64,000 nucleotides of DNA from Solwaraspora sp. WMMD791 (GCF_029581195.1 NZ_CP120737.1:3387001-3451000), one strand, 5' to 3'. Positions 51,326 to 59,719 are shown, numbered from the stretch's first letter. Numbers and translations: made by a program. The notes: generated by a model not told the origin, from the letters alone.

Positions 51326-52213
51326 ATGCCTACGCCGCTGGTCAGCGGCCGTGTCGTCGCGACCGCCGCCATCGCCACCATCGCCGTACTCGCCACGCCG
51401 CCCCTGGCCACACCCGCCGCCGCCGACACCACCGCAACCGGATCCGGCGGCCAACGGCTCACCGTCTCCACGTCCAGCGGAATCAGCCGCTCCGGCCAGA
51501 CCGTCACCGTGACCGGCACCGGCTACGACACTGCCAAGGGCATCTACGTCGGCTACTGCGTGGACAACGGCGACGGGCAGCTGCCGACGCCGTGCGGCGG
51601 TGGGGTGGACACCTCCGGCACCGGCGGCAGTTCGCACTGGATCTCCAGCAACCCCCCGTCGTACGGCGAAGGGCTGGCCGTGCCGTACGGGGCCGGCGGG
51701 TCGTTTCAGGTCGCCATTCCGCTCACCACGAAGATCGGTGACGTCGACTGCACCGTACGCACCTGCGCGGTGGTGACCCGCGCCGACCACACCCGCAGCA
51801 GCGACCGCAGTCAGGACGTACGGATCCCGATCAGCTTCGCGGCCGCCGCCGCACCGGCGCGCACCAGCGCCGCACCGGCCGGCGTCGACCCGGCCCGCAC
51901 CTCAGCCGCCCCGGCGGCGACCCGGGCCGGTACCGGGACCGCCGGCACCGCACCGACCGACCCCACCACCGGTGGTACGGCGAGCGCCACCCCCGCCGGC
52001 ACCGACGGTGCCACCACCGACGGCACCGGTACGCCGACCGCCGCCGACGGCACGACCGTCGTCGACCCGGCCGGGCTGGCCGTCACCCGGGTCAGCACCG
52101 TCGGCCCGGCCGGCCAGTGGTGGCGCAGCACGCTGATCCTGCTGGCGCTCGGCGTACTCGCGCTGGTCGGACTGTCGGCGGCCCGCCGCCGGACCCGCCG
52201 GAGCCGGTCGTGA
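51326..52213 (+). CDS. Surface-anchored neocarzinostatin-like protein, first gene of the hmu operon
   Basis: A 295-residue exported protein. Signal peptide to about residue 33 (PAAADT). Residues about 40-165 form a neocarzinostatin-like Ig domain: LTVSTSSGISRSGQTVTVTGTGYDTAKGIYVGYCVDNGDGQLPTPC, then DVDCTVRTCAVVTRADHTRSSDRSQDVRIPISF. The Cys pairs fit the fold, and the same domain occurs in the divergent htaA-like protein. A long Ala/Thr/Pro spacer (170-255) precedes a C-terminal membrane helix (STLILLALGVLALVGL) and basic tail without LPxTG. The spacer suits a stalk through the wall, carrying haem to HmuT. ATG start; iron box 2 is upstream. Stop overlaps hmuT. Confidence 0.83.
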   Translation: MPTPLVSGRVVATAAIATIAVLATPPLATPAAADTTATGSGGQRLTVSTSSGISRSGQTVTVTGTGYDTAKGIYVGYCVDNGDGQLPTPCGGGVDTSGTGGSSHWISSNPPSYGEGLAVPYGAGGSFQVAIPLTTKIGDVDCTVRTCAVVTRADHTRSSDRSQDVRIPISFAAAAAPARTSAAPAGVDPARTSAAPAATRAGTGTAGTAPTDPTTGGTASATPAGTDGATTDGTGTPTAADGTTVVDPAGLAVTRVSTVGPAGQWWRSTLILLALGVLALVGLSAARRRTRRSRS

Positions 52214-53295
52214 CCGCCCGCCGGACCCGACCGGGCGCACCGCACCGGATCCGGCCCGCGCCGGGCGCACCGCGCCGGACCCGACCGGGCCGGCTGGCCG
52301 CCCTGCTCGCCGCCGCCCTGCTCGCCAACGGTGTCGCCGCCTGCGCCACGGCCGACGCCGACCCGACCGGCACCGCCGCCAGCTGTGGCCCGGTCACCGC
52401 GACCGTCGCCGACGCCGACGTGACCCCGCTGGACCCGGCCCCCACGCCGGTGCTGCCGGTCACCGTCACCGACGCCGCCGGCGACCGGGTCACCGTCACC
52501 GACGCCAGCCGGATCCTGGCCGTCAACCTGTACGGCTCCATCGCCGAGATCGTCTTCAGCCTCGGCCTCGGTGACCGGGTCGTCGGACGGGACACCTCCA
52601 CCGACTTCCCGGCCGCCGCCGACCTGCCGGTGGTCACCCCCGGCGGGCACGACCTGTCCACCGAGGCGATCATGGCGCTGGACCCGAGCGTGGTGCTGCT
52701 CGACGACAGCATCGGCCCGCCCGAGGTGCTCGACCAGCTGCGGACCGCCGGCATCCCGGTGGTCCGCATCGGCGACGAGCAGAGCCTGGCCGCCGTACCG
52801 GTGCACATCCGCGAGGTCGCCGCCGCCCTCGGCGTCGCCGACGCCGGTGAGACGCTCGTCGCCCGGGTCGACGGCGAGATCGCCGCCGCCCGCGACGGCG
52901 TGGCCCCCGACGCCGACCGTCCCCGGGTCGCCTTCCTCTACCTGCGCGGCACCGCCGGGGTGTACCTGATGGGCGGCAAGGGCGCCGGCTCCGACGCGAT
53001 GATCGACGCCGCCGGAGGCGAGGACGCCGGCACCGCCATCGGGCTGGAACGGTTCCGGCCGCTGACCAGCGAAGGCCTGATCAACGCCGCGCCGGACGTC
53101 ATCCTGGTGATGACCAAGGGCCTCGAATCCGTCGGCGGTGTGGACGGCCTGGTCGCCATGCCCGGCGTCGCCCAGACCCCGGCCGGCCAGCAGCGACGGG
53201 TCGTCGACATGGACGACACCGTGCTGCTCAACTTCGGCACCCGCACCGGGAAGGCGATCCAGGCCCTCGCCCGCGCCATCCACGAATGCCGGTGA
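52210..53295 (+). CDS. hmuT: Haem ABC transporter substrate-binding lipoprotein HmuT
   Basis: A 361-residue exported lipoprotein of the class III (helical backbone) binding family. A long basic N-region leads to a signal peptide with the lipobox VAAC (Cys near residue 48). The mature part has VTVTDASRILAVNLYGSIAEIVFSLGLGDRVVGRDTSTDFPAAADLPVV, ALDPSVVLLDDSIGPPEVLDQLRTAGIPVVRI, FLYLRGTAGVYLMGGKGAGSDAMIDAAGGEDAG, FRPLTSEGLINAAPDVILVMTKGLES. It receives haem and docks on HmuU. GTG 52210 overlaps the previous stop. Haem rather than siderophore specificity follows from the neighbours. Confidence 0.92.
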   Translation: MTARRTRPGAPHRIRPAPGAPRRTRPGRLAALLAAALLANGVAACATADADPTGTAASCGPVTATVADADVTPLDPAPTPVLPVTVTDAAGDRVTVTDASRILAVNLYGSIAEIVFSLGLGDRVVGRDTSTDFPAAADLPVVTPGGHDLSTEAIMALDPSVVLLDDSIGPPEVLDQLRTAGIPVVRIGDEQSLAAVPVHIREVAAALGVADAGETLVARVDGEIAAARDGVAPDADRPRVAFLYLRGTAGVYLMGGKGAGSDAMIDAAGGEDAGTAIGLERFRPLTSEGLINAAPDVILVMTKGLESVGGVDGLVAMPGVAQTPAGQQRRVVDMDDTVLLNFGTRTGKAIQALARAIHECR

Positions 53296-54350
53296 GCCCG
53301 GTGACCGCCTCCGCGCTCGCGGCCCGCCGGCCGCTGCTGCTCACCGGGCTCGTCGGCGCGCTGCTGGCGGTCGGGGTGGTCGCCGCCGGCACCGGTCAGG
53401 TGCAGATCGCCCCGGCCGAGGTGCTCGCCTCGGTGCTGCACCGGCTCGGCCTGGAGGTCGGCGCGCTGCCGACCGCCCCGCACGGCGAGAACGCGCTGTG
53501 GATCGTCCGCTTCCCCCGGGTCGTGCTGGCTGCGATCGTCGGCGCCGCCCTCGGCTGCGCCGGCGCCGTCATGCAGGGCGTCTTCGGCAACCCGCTGGCC
53601 GAACCCGGCGTCATCGGGGTCTCCGCCGGAGCCGCCGTCGGTGCCGCGCTGGCCATCGTCACCGGGGTCACCGCCCTCGGTGGCTGGACCCTGGCCGCCG
53701 CCGCGTTCGCCGGCGGGCTGGCCACCACCTACCTGGTCTACGCGCTGTCCCGGGCCGACGGTCGCACCGAGGTGGTCACCCTGGTGCTGACCGGGATCGC
53801 GGTCAACGCGGTCGCCGGAGCGATCATCGGCCTGCTGATGTTCGTCACCGATGCCGCCGGGGTGCAGGCGATCGCCTTCTGGAACCTCGGCAGCCTGGCC
53901 CAGGCCAACTGGAACGCCGTCGCGGTCACCCTGCCCTGCCTGATCGTCGGGCTGGCCGCCGCGTTCACCTCGGCCGGCAAACTGGACCTGCTCGCCCTCG
54001 GCGAACGCTCCGCCCGGCACCTCGGCGTCGACGTGGAGCGGCTGCGGGTACGGCTGATCGTGGTGACCGCGCTGCTCGGTGCCGCCGCCGTCGCCTTCAC
54101 CGGCGTGATCAGCTTCATCGGCCTGGTGGTGCCGCACCTGGTCCGGATGGTCGCCGGTCCCGGCCACCGGGTGCTGCTGCCGGCCAGCGCGCTCGGCGGC
54201 GCGATCGTGGTGATCGCCGCCGACCTGGCCGCCCGTACCGTCGTCGAATACCAGGAGCTGCCACTCGGGGTGCTCACCGCCGTGGTCGGCGGCCCGGCCT
54301 TCTTCTGGCTGCTGCGCCGGACCCGCCGCCGCGCCGGAGGCTGGGGATGA
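53292..54350 (+). CDS. hmuU: Haem ABC transporter permease HmuU (FecCD family)
   Basis: A 352-residue FecCD-family permease with about ten membrane helices. Diagnostic segments are WIVRFPRVVLAAIVGAALGCAGAVMQGVFGNPLAEPGVIGVSAGAAVGA, VQAIAFWNLGSLAQANWNAVAVTLP, LLALGERSARHLGVDVERLR, VAFTGVISFIGLVVPHLVRMVAGPGHRVLLPASALGGA, and the C-terminal ELPLGVLTAVVGGPAFFWLLRRTRR. GTG 53292 overlaps the hmuT stop as GTGA; ATG 53286 would add two residues. It forms the dimeric channel moved by HmuV. Confidence 0.94.
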   Translation: MSPVTASALAARRPLLLTGLVGALLAVGVVAAGTGQVQIAPAEVLASVLHRLGLEVGALPTAPHGENALWIVRFPRVVLAAIVGAALGCAGAVMQGVFGNPLAEPGVIGVSAGAAVGAALAIVTGVTALGGWTLAAAAFAGGLATTYLVYALSRADGRTEVVTLVLTGIAVNAVAGAIIGLLMFVTDAAGVQAIAFWNLGSLAQANWNAVAVTLPCLIVGLAAAFTSAGKLDLLALGERSARHLGVDVERLRVRLIVVTALLGAAAVAFTGVISFIGLVVPHLVRMVAGPGHRVLLPASALGGAIVVIAADLAARTVVEYQELPLGVLTAVVGGPAFFWLLRRTRRRAGGWG

Positions 54351-54400
54351 CCCGGCCGCTGCGCCGCGACCTGGGGATGACCCGGCCGCTGCGGCTGCTC
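54341..54400 (+). repeat. 30-bp tandem duplication over the hmuV start
   Basis: The first 23 bases of 54341-54370 are repeated exactly at 54371-54393. The repeat contains CTGGGGATGACCCGGCC, so the ATG and its context occur twice, 30 bases apart and in frame (MTRPLRRDLG then MTRPLR). Confidence 0.95.
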
Positions 54401-55252
54401 GGCCGCCGCCGGCCACCGAGGATGCCCGCCGGGCACCCGGTCGGCACCCCGCTGATCGAGGTCGACGGGCTGCGAGTGCGACTCGGCGGCCGTACGGTCC
54501 TCGACGAAGTCGGCCTCGTCGTCCACACTGGCGAGGTGGTCGCCCTCGTCGGTCCCAACGGCGCCGGCAAGTCGACCCTGCTCGCCGTCGTCGGCGGTGA
54601 CGTGTCGCCGACCGCCGGAGCGGTCCGCGTCGACGGAGCCGCACTGAGCGCCTGGACACCGGTCGAGCTGGCGTTGCGGCGGGCGGTGCTGACCCAACGG
54701 AGCGTCCTGTCGTTCCCGTTCACCGTCGCCGAGGTGGTCCGGATGGGCCGGGCACCGTGGGCGGGGTCGGCTGCCGAGGCCGACGACGACGAGATCGTCG
54801 ACGACTGTCTGCGGGCCACCGACGTGGCGCAGTTCGCCGGCCGTACCTTCACCTCGCTCTCCGGCGGGGAGCAGGCCCGCGCCGCGCTGGCCCGGGTGCT
54901 CGCCCAGCGCGCGGCCGCGCTGCTGCTCGACGAGCCGACCGCCGCGCTCGACCTGCACCATCAGGAGCTGGTGCTGCGGATCGCCCGGCAGCGGGCCGCC
55001 GCCGGTGACGCGGTCATGGTGGTGCTGCACGACCTCGGCCTGGCCGGTGCCTACGCGGACCGGATCGCGCTGTTGTCGACCGGCCGGCTGCGGGCCGTCG
55101 GACCACCGGCCGAGGTCCTCACCGGCGACCTGCTCAGCGAGGTGTACCGGCACGACATCGAGGTGCTGACGCACCCTGGGACCGGGCTACCGCTGGTCGT
55201 CCCGAGACGGCAGGGCCTGACCGTCGACAACTGGAAGGAACCCCCACGATGA
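54347..55252 (+). CDS. hmuV: Haem ABC transporter ATP-binding protein HmuV
   Basis: A 301-residue ATPase. Walker A is VALVGPNGAGKSTLLAVVGG (near residue 70), Q-loop LTQRSVLSFPFTVAEVVRMGR, signature FTSLSGGEQARAALARVLAQ, Walker B ALLLDEPTAALDLHHQE, H-loop VMVVLHDLGLAGAYADRIALL. The SFPFTVAEVVRMGR segment is typical of HmuV. The first ATG overlaps the hmuU stop (ATGA), and a second ATG 30 bases later lies in an exact duplication, so two N-termini differing by ten residues are possible. The last bases overlap the haem oxygenase start. Confidence 0.94.
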   Translation: MTRPLRRDLGMTRPLRLLGRRRPPRMPAGHPVGTPLIEVDGLRVRLGGRTVLDEVGLVVHTGEVVALVGPNGAGKSTLLAVVGGDVSPTAGAVRVDGAALSAWTPVELALRRAVLTQRSVLSFPFTVAEVVRMGRAPWAGSAAEADDDEIVDDCLRATDVAQFAGRTFTSLSGGEQARAALARVLAQRAAALLLDEPTAALDLHHQELVLRIARQRAAAGDAVMVVLHDLGLAGAYADRIALLSTGRLRAVGPPAEVLTGDLLSEVYRHDIEVLTHPGTGLPLVVPRRQGLTVDNWKEPPR

Positions 55253-55935
55253 GCGACACCTTCTCCGCCCGGCTGCGGGCGGCCAGCTGGCAGGACCATC
55301 AGGCGGCCGAGTCACAGCGGTACGTCTCGGCGCTGGTCGCCGGGGAGCTGCCCCGCCAGCGCTACACCGACCTGGTCGCCCAGCACTACTTCATCTACCA
55401 GGTGCTGGAGGAGGCGGCCGAGGCGATGCGCGACGACCCGGTCGCCGGTGGGTTCGTCGACGACCGGCTGACCCGGTTGCCGGCGCTCGAAGCCGACCTG
55501 GCGTTCCTGCTCGGCCCGGACTGGGCGGGCCGGATCAGCCCGAACCTGGCGACCCGGCGCTATGTCGCCCGGATGCACGAGATCTGTTTCACCTTCGCGC
55601 CGGCGTTCGTCGCCCACCACTACACCCGCTATCTCGGCGACCTCTCCGGTGGGCTGTACATCGGCCGGCAGGTGGCGCGGGCCTACGACCTGACCCCGGC
55701 GGGCGGGGTGGCGTTCTACCACTTCGCCGGCATCGACGACGCCCGCGCGTACAAGGACGCGTACCGGGCCCGGCTGGACGCCCTGCCGTTGGACGTCACG
55801 GCGGAGGCCGCCCTGGTCGGCGAGGTCGCAGTGGCGTACCGGCACAACACGGCGGTCCTCGCCGAGCTGGGCCACGACGGCGATCCGAAGCCGGCGACGC
55901 CGACGACGCCGGAGTCGATGGAGTCGGCGGCGTGA
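55249..55935 (+). CDS. Biliverdin-producing haem oxygenase (HmuO type)
   Basis: A 228-residue cytoplasmic enzyme of the classic alpha-helical haem oxygenase family. The proximal haem ligand is His17 in WQDHQAAE. The distal helix is HYTRYLGDLSGGLYIGRQVARAY, with the flexible GDLSGG kink. FVDDRLTRLPALEADLAFLLG and FYHFAGIDDARAYKDAYRARLDALPL are also standard. It opens imported haem to biliverdin, CO and ferrous iron using electrons from a reductase not found here. ATG at 55249 overlaps hmuV (ATGA), so supply and breakdown of haem are translated together. Confidence 0.96.
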   Translation: MSDTFSARLRAASWQDHQAAESQRYVSALVAGELPRQRYTDLVAQHYFIYQVLEEAAEAMRDDPVAGGFVDDRLTRLPALEADLAFLLGPDWAGRISPNLATRRYVARMHEICFTFAPAFVAHHYTRYLGDLSGGLYIGRQVARAYDLTPAGGVAFYHFAGIDDARAYKDAYRARLDALPLDVTAEAALVGEVAVAYRHNTAVLAELGHDGDPKPATPTTPESMESAA

Positions 55936-56309
55936 GCGCGGCGCACGGCCAGCGGGCCGACCAGCCCCAGGACCAGCCGGCCGACCGACCGCAGGACCGG
56001 TCCGCCGATCCGTTCACCCCTGATGTCGTCGCCCAGATCGCGCACCATATGAACGACGACCATGCGGCGGACTCGCTGCTGATCTGCCGTTCGCTCGGCG
56101 GCGCGCCGGCCGCCAGCGCGGCCCGGATGACCGGGCTGGACGCCGACGGGATCGACTTCGCCGCCACCGTCGACGAGGTCGAGGTCCCGCTGCGGGTGCC
56201 GTTCGCCCACCGGTTGACCGAGCGGGCGCAGGTCCGTCGGGAGGTGGTCCGGATGTACCAGGAGGCGTGCGCCCGGTTGGGAGTCCCAGCCCGCCCCGCA
56301 GAGTCCTGA
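55932..56309 (+). CDS. DUF2470 family protein (haem utilisation associated)
   Basis: A 125-residue protein. After a charged N-terminus, residues about 28-115 match DUF2470: FTPDVVAQIAHHMNDDHAADSLLICRSLGGAPAASAARMTGLDADGIDFAATVDEVEVPLRVPFAHRLTERAQVRREVVRMYQEA. The same domain closes HugZ-type haem oxygenases and chloroplast haem-binding proteins, with the HHMNDDH motif as likely haem contact. GTG 55932 overlaps the haem oxygenase stop. It may hold haem or its product for the oxygenase. Confidence 0.88.
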   Translation: MSAAHGQRADQPQDQPADRPQDRSADPFTPDVVAQIAHHMNDDHAADSLLICRSLGGAPAASAARMTGLDADGIDFAATVDEVEVPLRVPFAHRLTERAQVRREVVRMYQEACARLGVPARPAES

Positions 56310-56350
56310 CACGAAGCACCCTCCCGCATACTCTGTGCAACCATCACCGC

Positions 56351-56797
56351 ATGACGCGGACGCGACGCAGCAGTCTCTCCGGAGCACTGACGCTGGTGGT
56401 CGTCGCACTGCTGGCGCTCGGCGGATGCACCGGCATCGGGATCGGCGAGGCCCCGGATTCGGGCACGGCCACGTACTCGGCGTGGGGGCTCAACGAGGCG
56501 TCGAGCGCGCTGACCGGCTCCGACCGGATGATCGTGCTCAACGGCGACCGACAGCGCAGCGAACAGGAGTTCTTCCAGGTCAGCGGAGTCTGGGGGCCGG
56601 ACGGGTTCACCCTCGACGAGTCGTCGGCGACCAAGGTGCGCGCACTGGCGGGACAGTTGCCCGACCGCACCGGCGACCCCGACTGTCACCGGCTGGTGCT
56701 GGTCAACCACGGCTTGTTCGGCGGTGGCGCGATCGCCGTGCTGGACCCGCAGGCCTTCGCCCCCGGTGAGCCGGTCGTCGCCAAGCCGTTGACCTGA
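56351..56797 (+). CDS. Small lipoprotein of unknown function
   Basis: A 148-residue exported protein with signal peptide and lipobox LGGC (Cys near residue 26). The mature part (TATYSAWGLNEASSALTGSDRMIVLNGDRQRSEQEFFQVSGVWGPDGFTLDESSATKVRALAGQLPDRTGDPDCHRLVLVNHG) has one further Cys. I do not recognise a family. It follows the haem operon by 41 bases on the same strand, without the overlap seen between the other genes, so it may be transcribed separately. Confidence 0.7.
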   Translation: MTRTRRSSLSGALTLVVVALLALGGCTGIGIGEAPDSGTATYSAWGLNEASSALTGSDRMIVLNGDRQRSEQEFFQVSGVWGPDGFTLDESSATKVRALAGQLPDRTGDPDCHRLVLVNHGLFGGGAIAVLDPQAFAPGEPVVAKPLT

Positions 56798-56822
56798 CCC
56801 GACCGGCCCACACTGGCAGGCG

Positions 56823-58445
56823 TCAGCCGGCGGGTGCCGGCACCGGCGCGCAGGGCGCGCCGTTGAGCGTGAAGTCGGTCGGGGTACGGCCGGCACCACC
56901 GCCGGTGCCGCTGGCACCGAGGAACCCGAAGGCGACCCTGCCGCCGGGTGGGATCGTCCCGTTCCAGGCGGCGTTCGTCGCGGTCACCGCCGGGCCGTCC
57001 TGCGTCGCCACCGTGTTCCAGGCGACCGCGACCCGCTGGTCGTCGGCGAAGGTCCAGCTCACCGACCAGCCGTCGACCGGCTCGTCGCCGGTGTTGACGA
57101 CCGTGACCGAGGTGGTGAAGCCCGCACCCCAGTCGCTGTCCACCCGGTACCCGACCTGGCAGCCGGGCTCCGGCTCCTGGGCACCGAACGAGATCCGGTG
57201 CAGCTGCCCCGGCAGGTCGTTGACCAGGTAGAACTCGCCGTCGGCGGCCACCCCGATCGAGGTGGGTTGGATCGGCAGCTCGCCGATGACCGCCGTGTCG
57301 TACCCGCCGTCGGCCCTCGGTCGGACCGCGTACGCGGCCGCGGAGCAGTAGTCGGTGGCCAGGTAGGTACCGGCGGCGATGTCGGCCGACGCGCTGCCCC
57401 GGTAGACGTGGCCGCCGATCACCGCGCAGCCACCGACCGAGGTCTGGTAGTGGAACACCGGGTCGACGTACTCGGCGGTCGGGTCACAGCGCTGCGGATC
57501 GAACTCGACCGGGCCCTCCCGGCAGGACCAGCCGAGGTTGGCCCCGGGCTGTCCCCGCAGGTGGTTCACCTCCTCGTAGGTGCCCTGGCCGACGTCGGCG
57601 ATCCACAGCGAGCCGTCGGCCGGGTCGACCGAGAAGCGCCAGGGGTTGCGCAGCCCGTACGCCCAGATCTCGTCGCGGGCGTCGGCGTCGCCGACGAACG
57701 GGTTGTCAGCCGGTACGCAGTACGCCAGCTCGCCGCAGCGGGCCGAGACGTCGATCCGCAGGATCTTGCCGAGCAGGGTGCCGAGGTCCTGCCCGGTGCC
57801 GAGCACGTCGTCGGCGCCGCCGCCGTCACCGATGCTCCAGTAGAGGTAGCCGTCGGTGCCGAACGCCAGCTGGCCGCCGTTGTGGTTGGCGAACTCGGCG
57901 TGCGGCTGGACCAGGACGACCTCCGCCTCGTCGACCGGCACCGGCTGTTGGCCGGGGTCGTCGAGGGCGATCCGCGCCAGGGTGACCGCCCCGTCGGGCA
58001 ACGCCGTGTACGCCAGATAGATCACCGGGTCGGTGGCGAAGTCCGGTGACGTGGCGATGCCGAGCAGGCCACGCTCGTTACCGCTGACGTCGACCCGGTC
58101 GCCGATGTCGAGTAGCGGTGCGGCGGCGAGACCGGTGTCCGGATGGTAGACCCGCACCCGACCGGTCTTCTCAGTGATGAAGAGTCGGCCGCTGTCGTCG
58201 TCGGGCGCGATCATCGCGGTCGGCCGTTGCAGTCCGAAGGCGACCTGGGTGGTGGTCACCGTGAGCTGCTCGAGCGGTACGGCCAGCGGGGCCGCCAGCG
58301 GATCGGTGTACGGCGCCGCCAGCGGATCGGTGTACGGCGCCGCGTGGCCGGCGGCGGGGGTCAGCATCAGCAGCGACGTCGCGACGAGGGCCGTGCCCGC
58401 GCGGCTGACCGCCGACCCGAGATATCGAGGCATTCTCATATTCAT
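56823..58445 (-). CDS. Secreted PQQ-dependent sugar dehydrogenase-like protein with CBM2
   Basis: A 540-residue exported protein. Signal peptide to about residue 35, then a duplicated eight-residue segment (APYTDPLA twice). Residues about 60-420 form a six-bladed soluble glucose dehydrogenase (GSDH) propeller: LQRPTAMIAPDDDSGRLFITEKTGRVRV, NERGLLGIATSPDF, QPHAEFANHNGGQLAFGTDGYLYWSIGDGG, EIWAYGLRNPWRFSVDPADGSLWIADVGQ, GWSCREGPVEF. Residues about 435-530 form a family 2 carbohydrate-binding module (CQVGYRVDSDWGAGFTTSVTVVNTGDEPVDGWSVSWTF to PTDFTLNGAPC). It probably oxidises cellulose-derived sugars. The GSDH domain in such fusions often uses PQQ as cofactor, as in AA12 enzymes; PQQ supply is not visible here. 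Confidence 0.9.
   Translation of the reverse strand: MNMRMPRYLGSAVSRAGTALVATSLLMLTPAAGHAAPYTDPLAAPYTDPLAAPLAVPLEQLTVTTTQVAFGLQRPTAMIAPDDDSGRLFITEKTGRVRVYHPDTGLAAAPLLDIGDRVDVSGNERGLLGIATSPDFATDPVIYLAYTALPDGAVTLARIALDDPGQQPVPVDEAEVVLVQPHAEFANHNGGQLAFGTDGYLYWSIGDGGGADDVLGTGQDLGTLLGKILRIDVSARCGELAYCVPADNPFVGDADARDEIWAYGLRNPWRFSVDPADGSLWIADVGQGTYEEVNHLRGQPGANLGWSCREGPVEFDPQRCDPTAEYVDPVFHYQTSVGGCAVIGGHVYRGSASADIAAGTYLATDYCSAAAYAVRPRADGGYDTAVIGELPIQPTSIGVAADGEFYLVNDLPGQLHRISFGAQEPEPGCQVGYRVDSDWGAGFTTSVTVVNTGDEPVDGWSVSWTFADDQRVAVAWNTVATQDGPAVTATNAAWNGTIPPGGRVAFGFLGASGTGGGAGRTPTDFTLNGAPCAPVPAPAG
58291..58338 (-). repeat. 24-bp tandem duplication in the PQQ dehydrogenase gene
   Basis: Two exact 24-base copies (58291-58314 and 58315-58338), each starting GCCGCCAGCGGATCGG on the plus strand, encode the repeated APYTDPLA stretch just after the signal peptide. 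Confidence 0.93.
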
Positions 58446-58500
58446 GTCGGTCAGCCTATGGCCGACCCGTCGATCGCCACACCCCCGTCGACCGGGTGGC

Positions 58501-58529
58501 GTATCAATTTAGCCACTTAGAGTAGTCAA
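58501..58529 (-). promoter_or_regulatory. Sigma-70-type promoter of the PQQ dehydrogenase gene
   Basis: On the minus strand TTGACT (58529-58524) and TGATAC (58506-58501) are separated by exactly 17 bases, close to the housekeeping consensus. The start codon lies about 55 bases downstream. Confidence 0.7.
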
Positions 58530-58559
58530 TCACGCGCACAGTGTGGTTACGCTGGGTAC

Positions 58560-59717
58560 ATGGAGCCGGCCACCCCCGACCCGATCCAGATCGCCGAACT
58601 GGTCATCGCCTGGTCCGGTGGGATAATTGCGGCTTTTGCACTACTGGTCACCGCGTTGACAGTCGTCTTCGTCCTGGCGGGTTTCGTCGGAGTCCGGGAA
58701 CTGCGCACCATCCGGCGTACCGGGGCCCGCGCCCGGCTCGAGCTGGACCGGCAACGGGTCGTCGCCCAGGAGATCGTCGCCCAGGCCGACCGGGCGATCC
58801 TGCAGGCCGAGACGCTGTCCGGGCAGACCGACACGCTGGTCGGCCGGGTAGAGACCGCCGTCACCCGCGCCGAACGTCAGTCCGAGCAGGTCCACCTGCT
58901 GATCGAGGACATGCAGTCGCGGCTGAGCGACTTCGATCACCGGCTGACCACCCAGGTCGAGGTCTCCTACCTGTTCAACCTCGGTGAGGCCGCCTACTGG
59001 GAGGGCTACTACGAGAAGGCGGTGGAATGCCTGCGCCGGGCGGTGGAGCTCGACCCGCGCAACCCACGGGTGCGCTACCGGCTGGGCCGGTCACTGACCA
59101 ACCTCGGCGAGGACGCCGCCGCCGAGGAGGAGCTCACCACGGCGATGGCGTACAAACTGCCGGCGGACGCGACCGAGCGGGCCCTGGCCCTGCTGCACCG
59201 CTACGCCCACCCCGACCGGGCACTCGCGTACGCGCGCAGCGCCACCAAGCACGGCCCCGACGACGCCCAGAACTGGAACTGCCTCGGTCTGCTGCTGCGC
59301 GACAACGGTGACTTCACCGCCGCCCGCGACGCCCACCAGCAGGCCAACCGGCTGGACCACGAACTGGTCGCGACGCCGTTCTTCCTCGCCCTGCTCGCCG
59401 CCCAGGCGCAGGCGCTGCCGCACGCCCGGGACCGCTCGGCGGAGGCGATCAACCGGCTCGACTCCAGTGAGCGCCGGGCGAAGATCAAGCCGATGTGGAC
59501 CTCGTTGATCCGCTGGACCGACGAGGTGCTGCGGGGCAACTACGCCGAGGCCGACCTGCACGCGGCAGTGCTCTACCAGACCTGCCAGTCGACCCGCCGG
59601 GCCCGGGAGATCTGCGACCACATGGACTTCCTGCTGCGGGCCCTGGCCCGGGAGGAACACCGCGAACGCTACCTCGGCGCCATCGAGCGCACCTGGCTGA
59701 CCGGCCGCGTCGGCTGA
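58560..59717 (+). CDS. Membrane-anchored coiled-coil/TPR protein
   Basis: A 385-residue protein. A single membrane helix (residues about 18-45, GGIIAAFALLVTALTVVFVLAGFVG) leads to a cytoplasmic coiled coil (about 50-135, with heptads in RARLELDRQRVVAQEIVAQADRAILQAETLSGQTDTLVGRVETAVTRAERQSEQVHLLIEDMQ). TPR-like repeats follow (VSYLFNLGEAAYWEGYYEKAVECLRRAVELDPRNPRVRYRLGRSLTNLGEDAAAEEELTTAM, NWNCLGLLLRDNGDFTAARDAHQQANRL). TPRs suggest a scaffold for a complex at the inner membrane; partners are unknown. ATG 58560 lies close to the promoter-like GGTTACGCTGGGTACA, so it may be leaderless. Confidence 0.8.
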   Translation: MEPATPDPIQIAELVIAWSGGIIAAFALLVTALTVVFVLAGFVGVRELRTIRRTGARARLELDRQRVVAQEIVAQADRAILQAETLSGQTDTLVGRVETAVTRAERQSEQVHLLIEDMQSRLSDFDHRLTTQVEVSYLFNLGEAAYWEGYYEKAVECLRRAVELDPRNPRVRYRLGRSLTNLGEDAAAEEELTTAMAYKLPADATERALALLHRYAHPDRALAYARSATKHGPDDAQNWNCLGLLLRDNGDFTAARDAHQQANRLDHELVATPFFLALLAAQAQALPHARDRSAEAINRLDSSERRAKIKPMWTSLIRWTDEVLRGNYAEADLHAAVLYQTCQSTRRAREICDHMDFLLRALAREEHRERYLGAIERTWLTGRVG

Positions 59718-59719
59718 CG

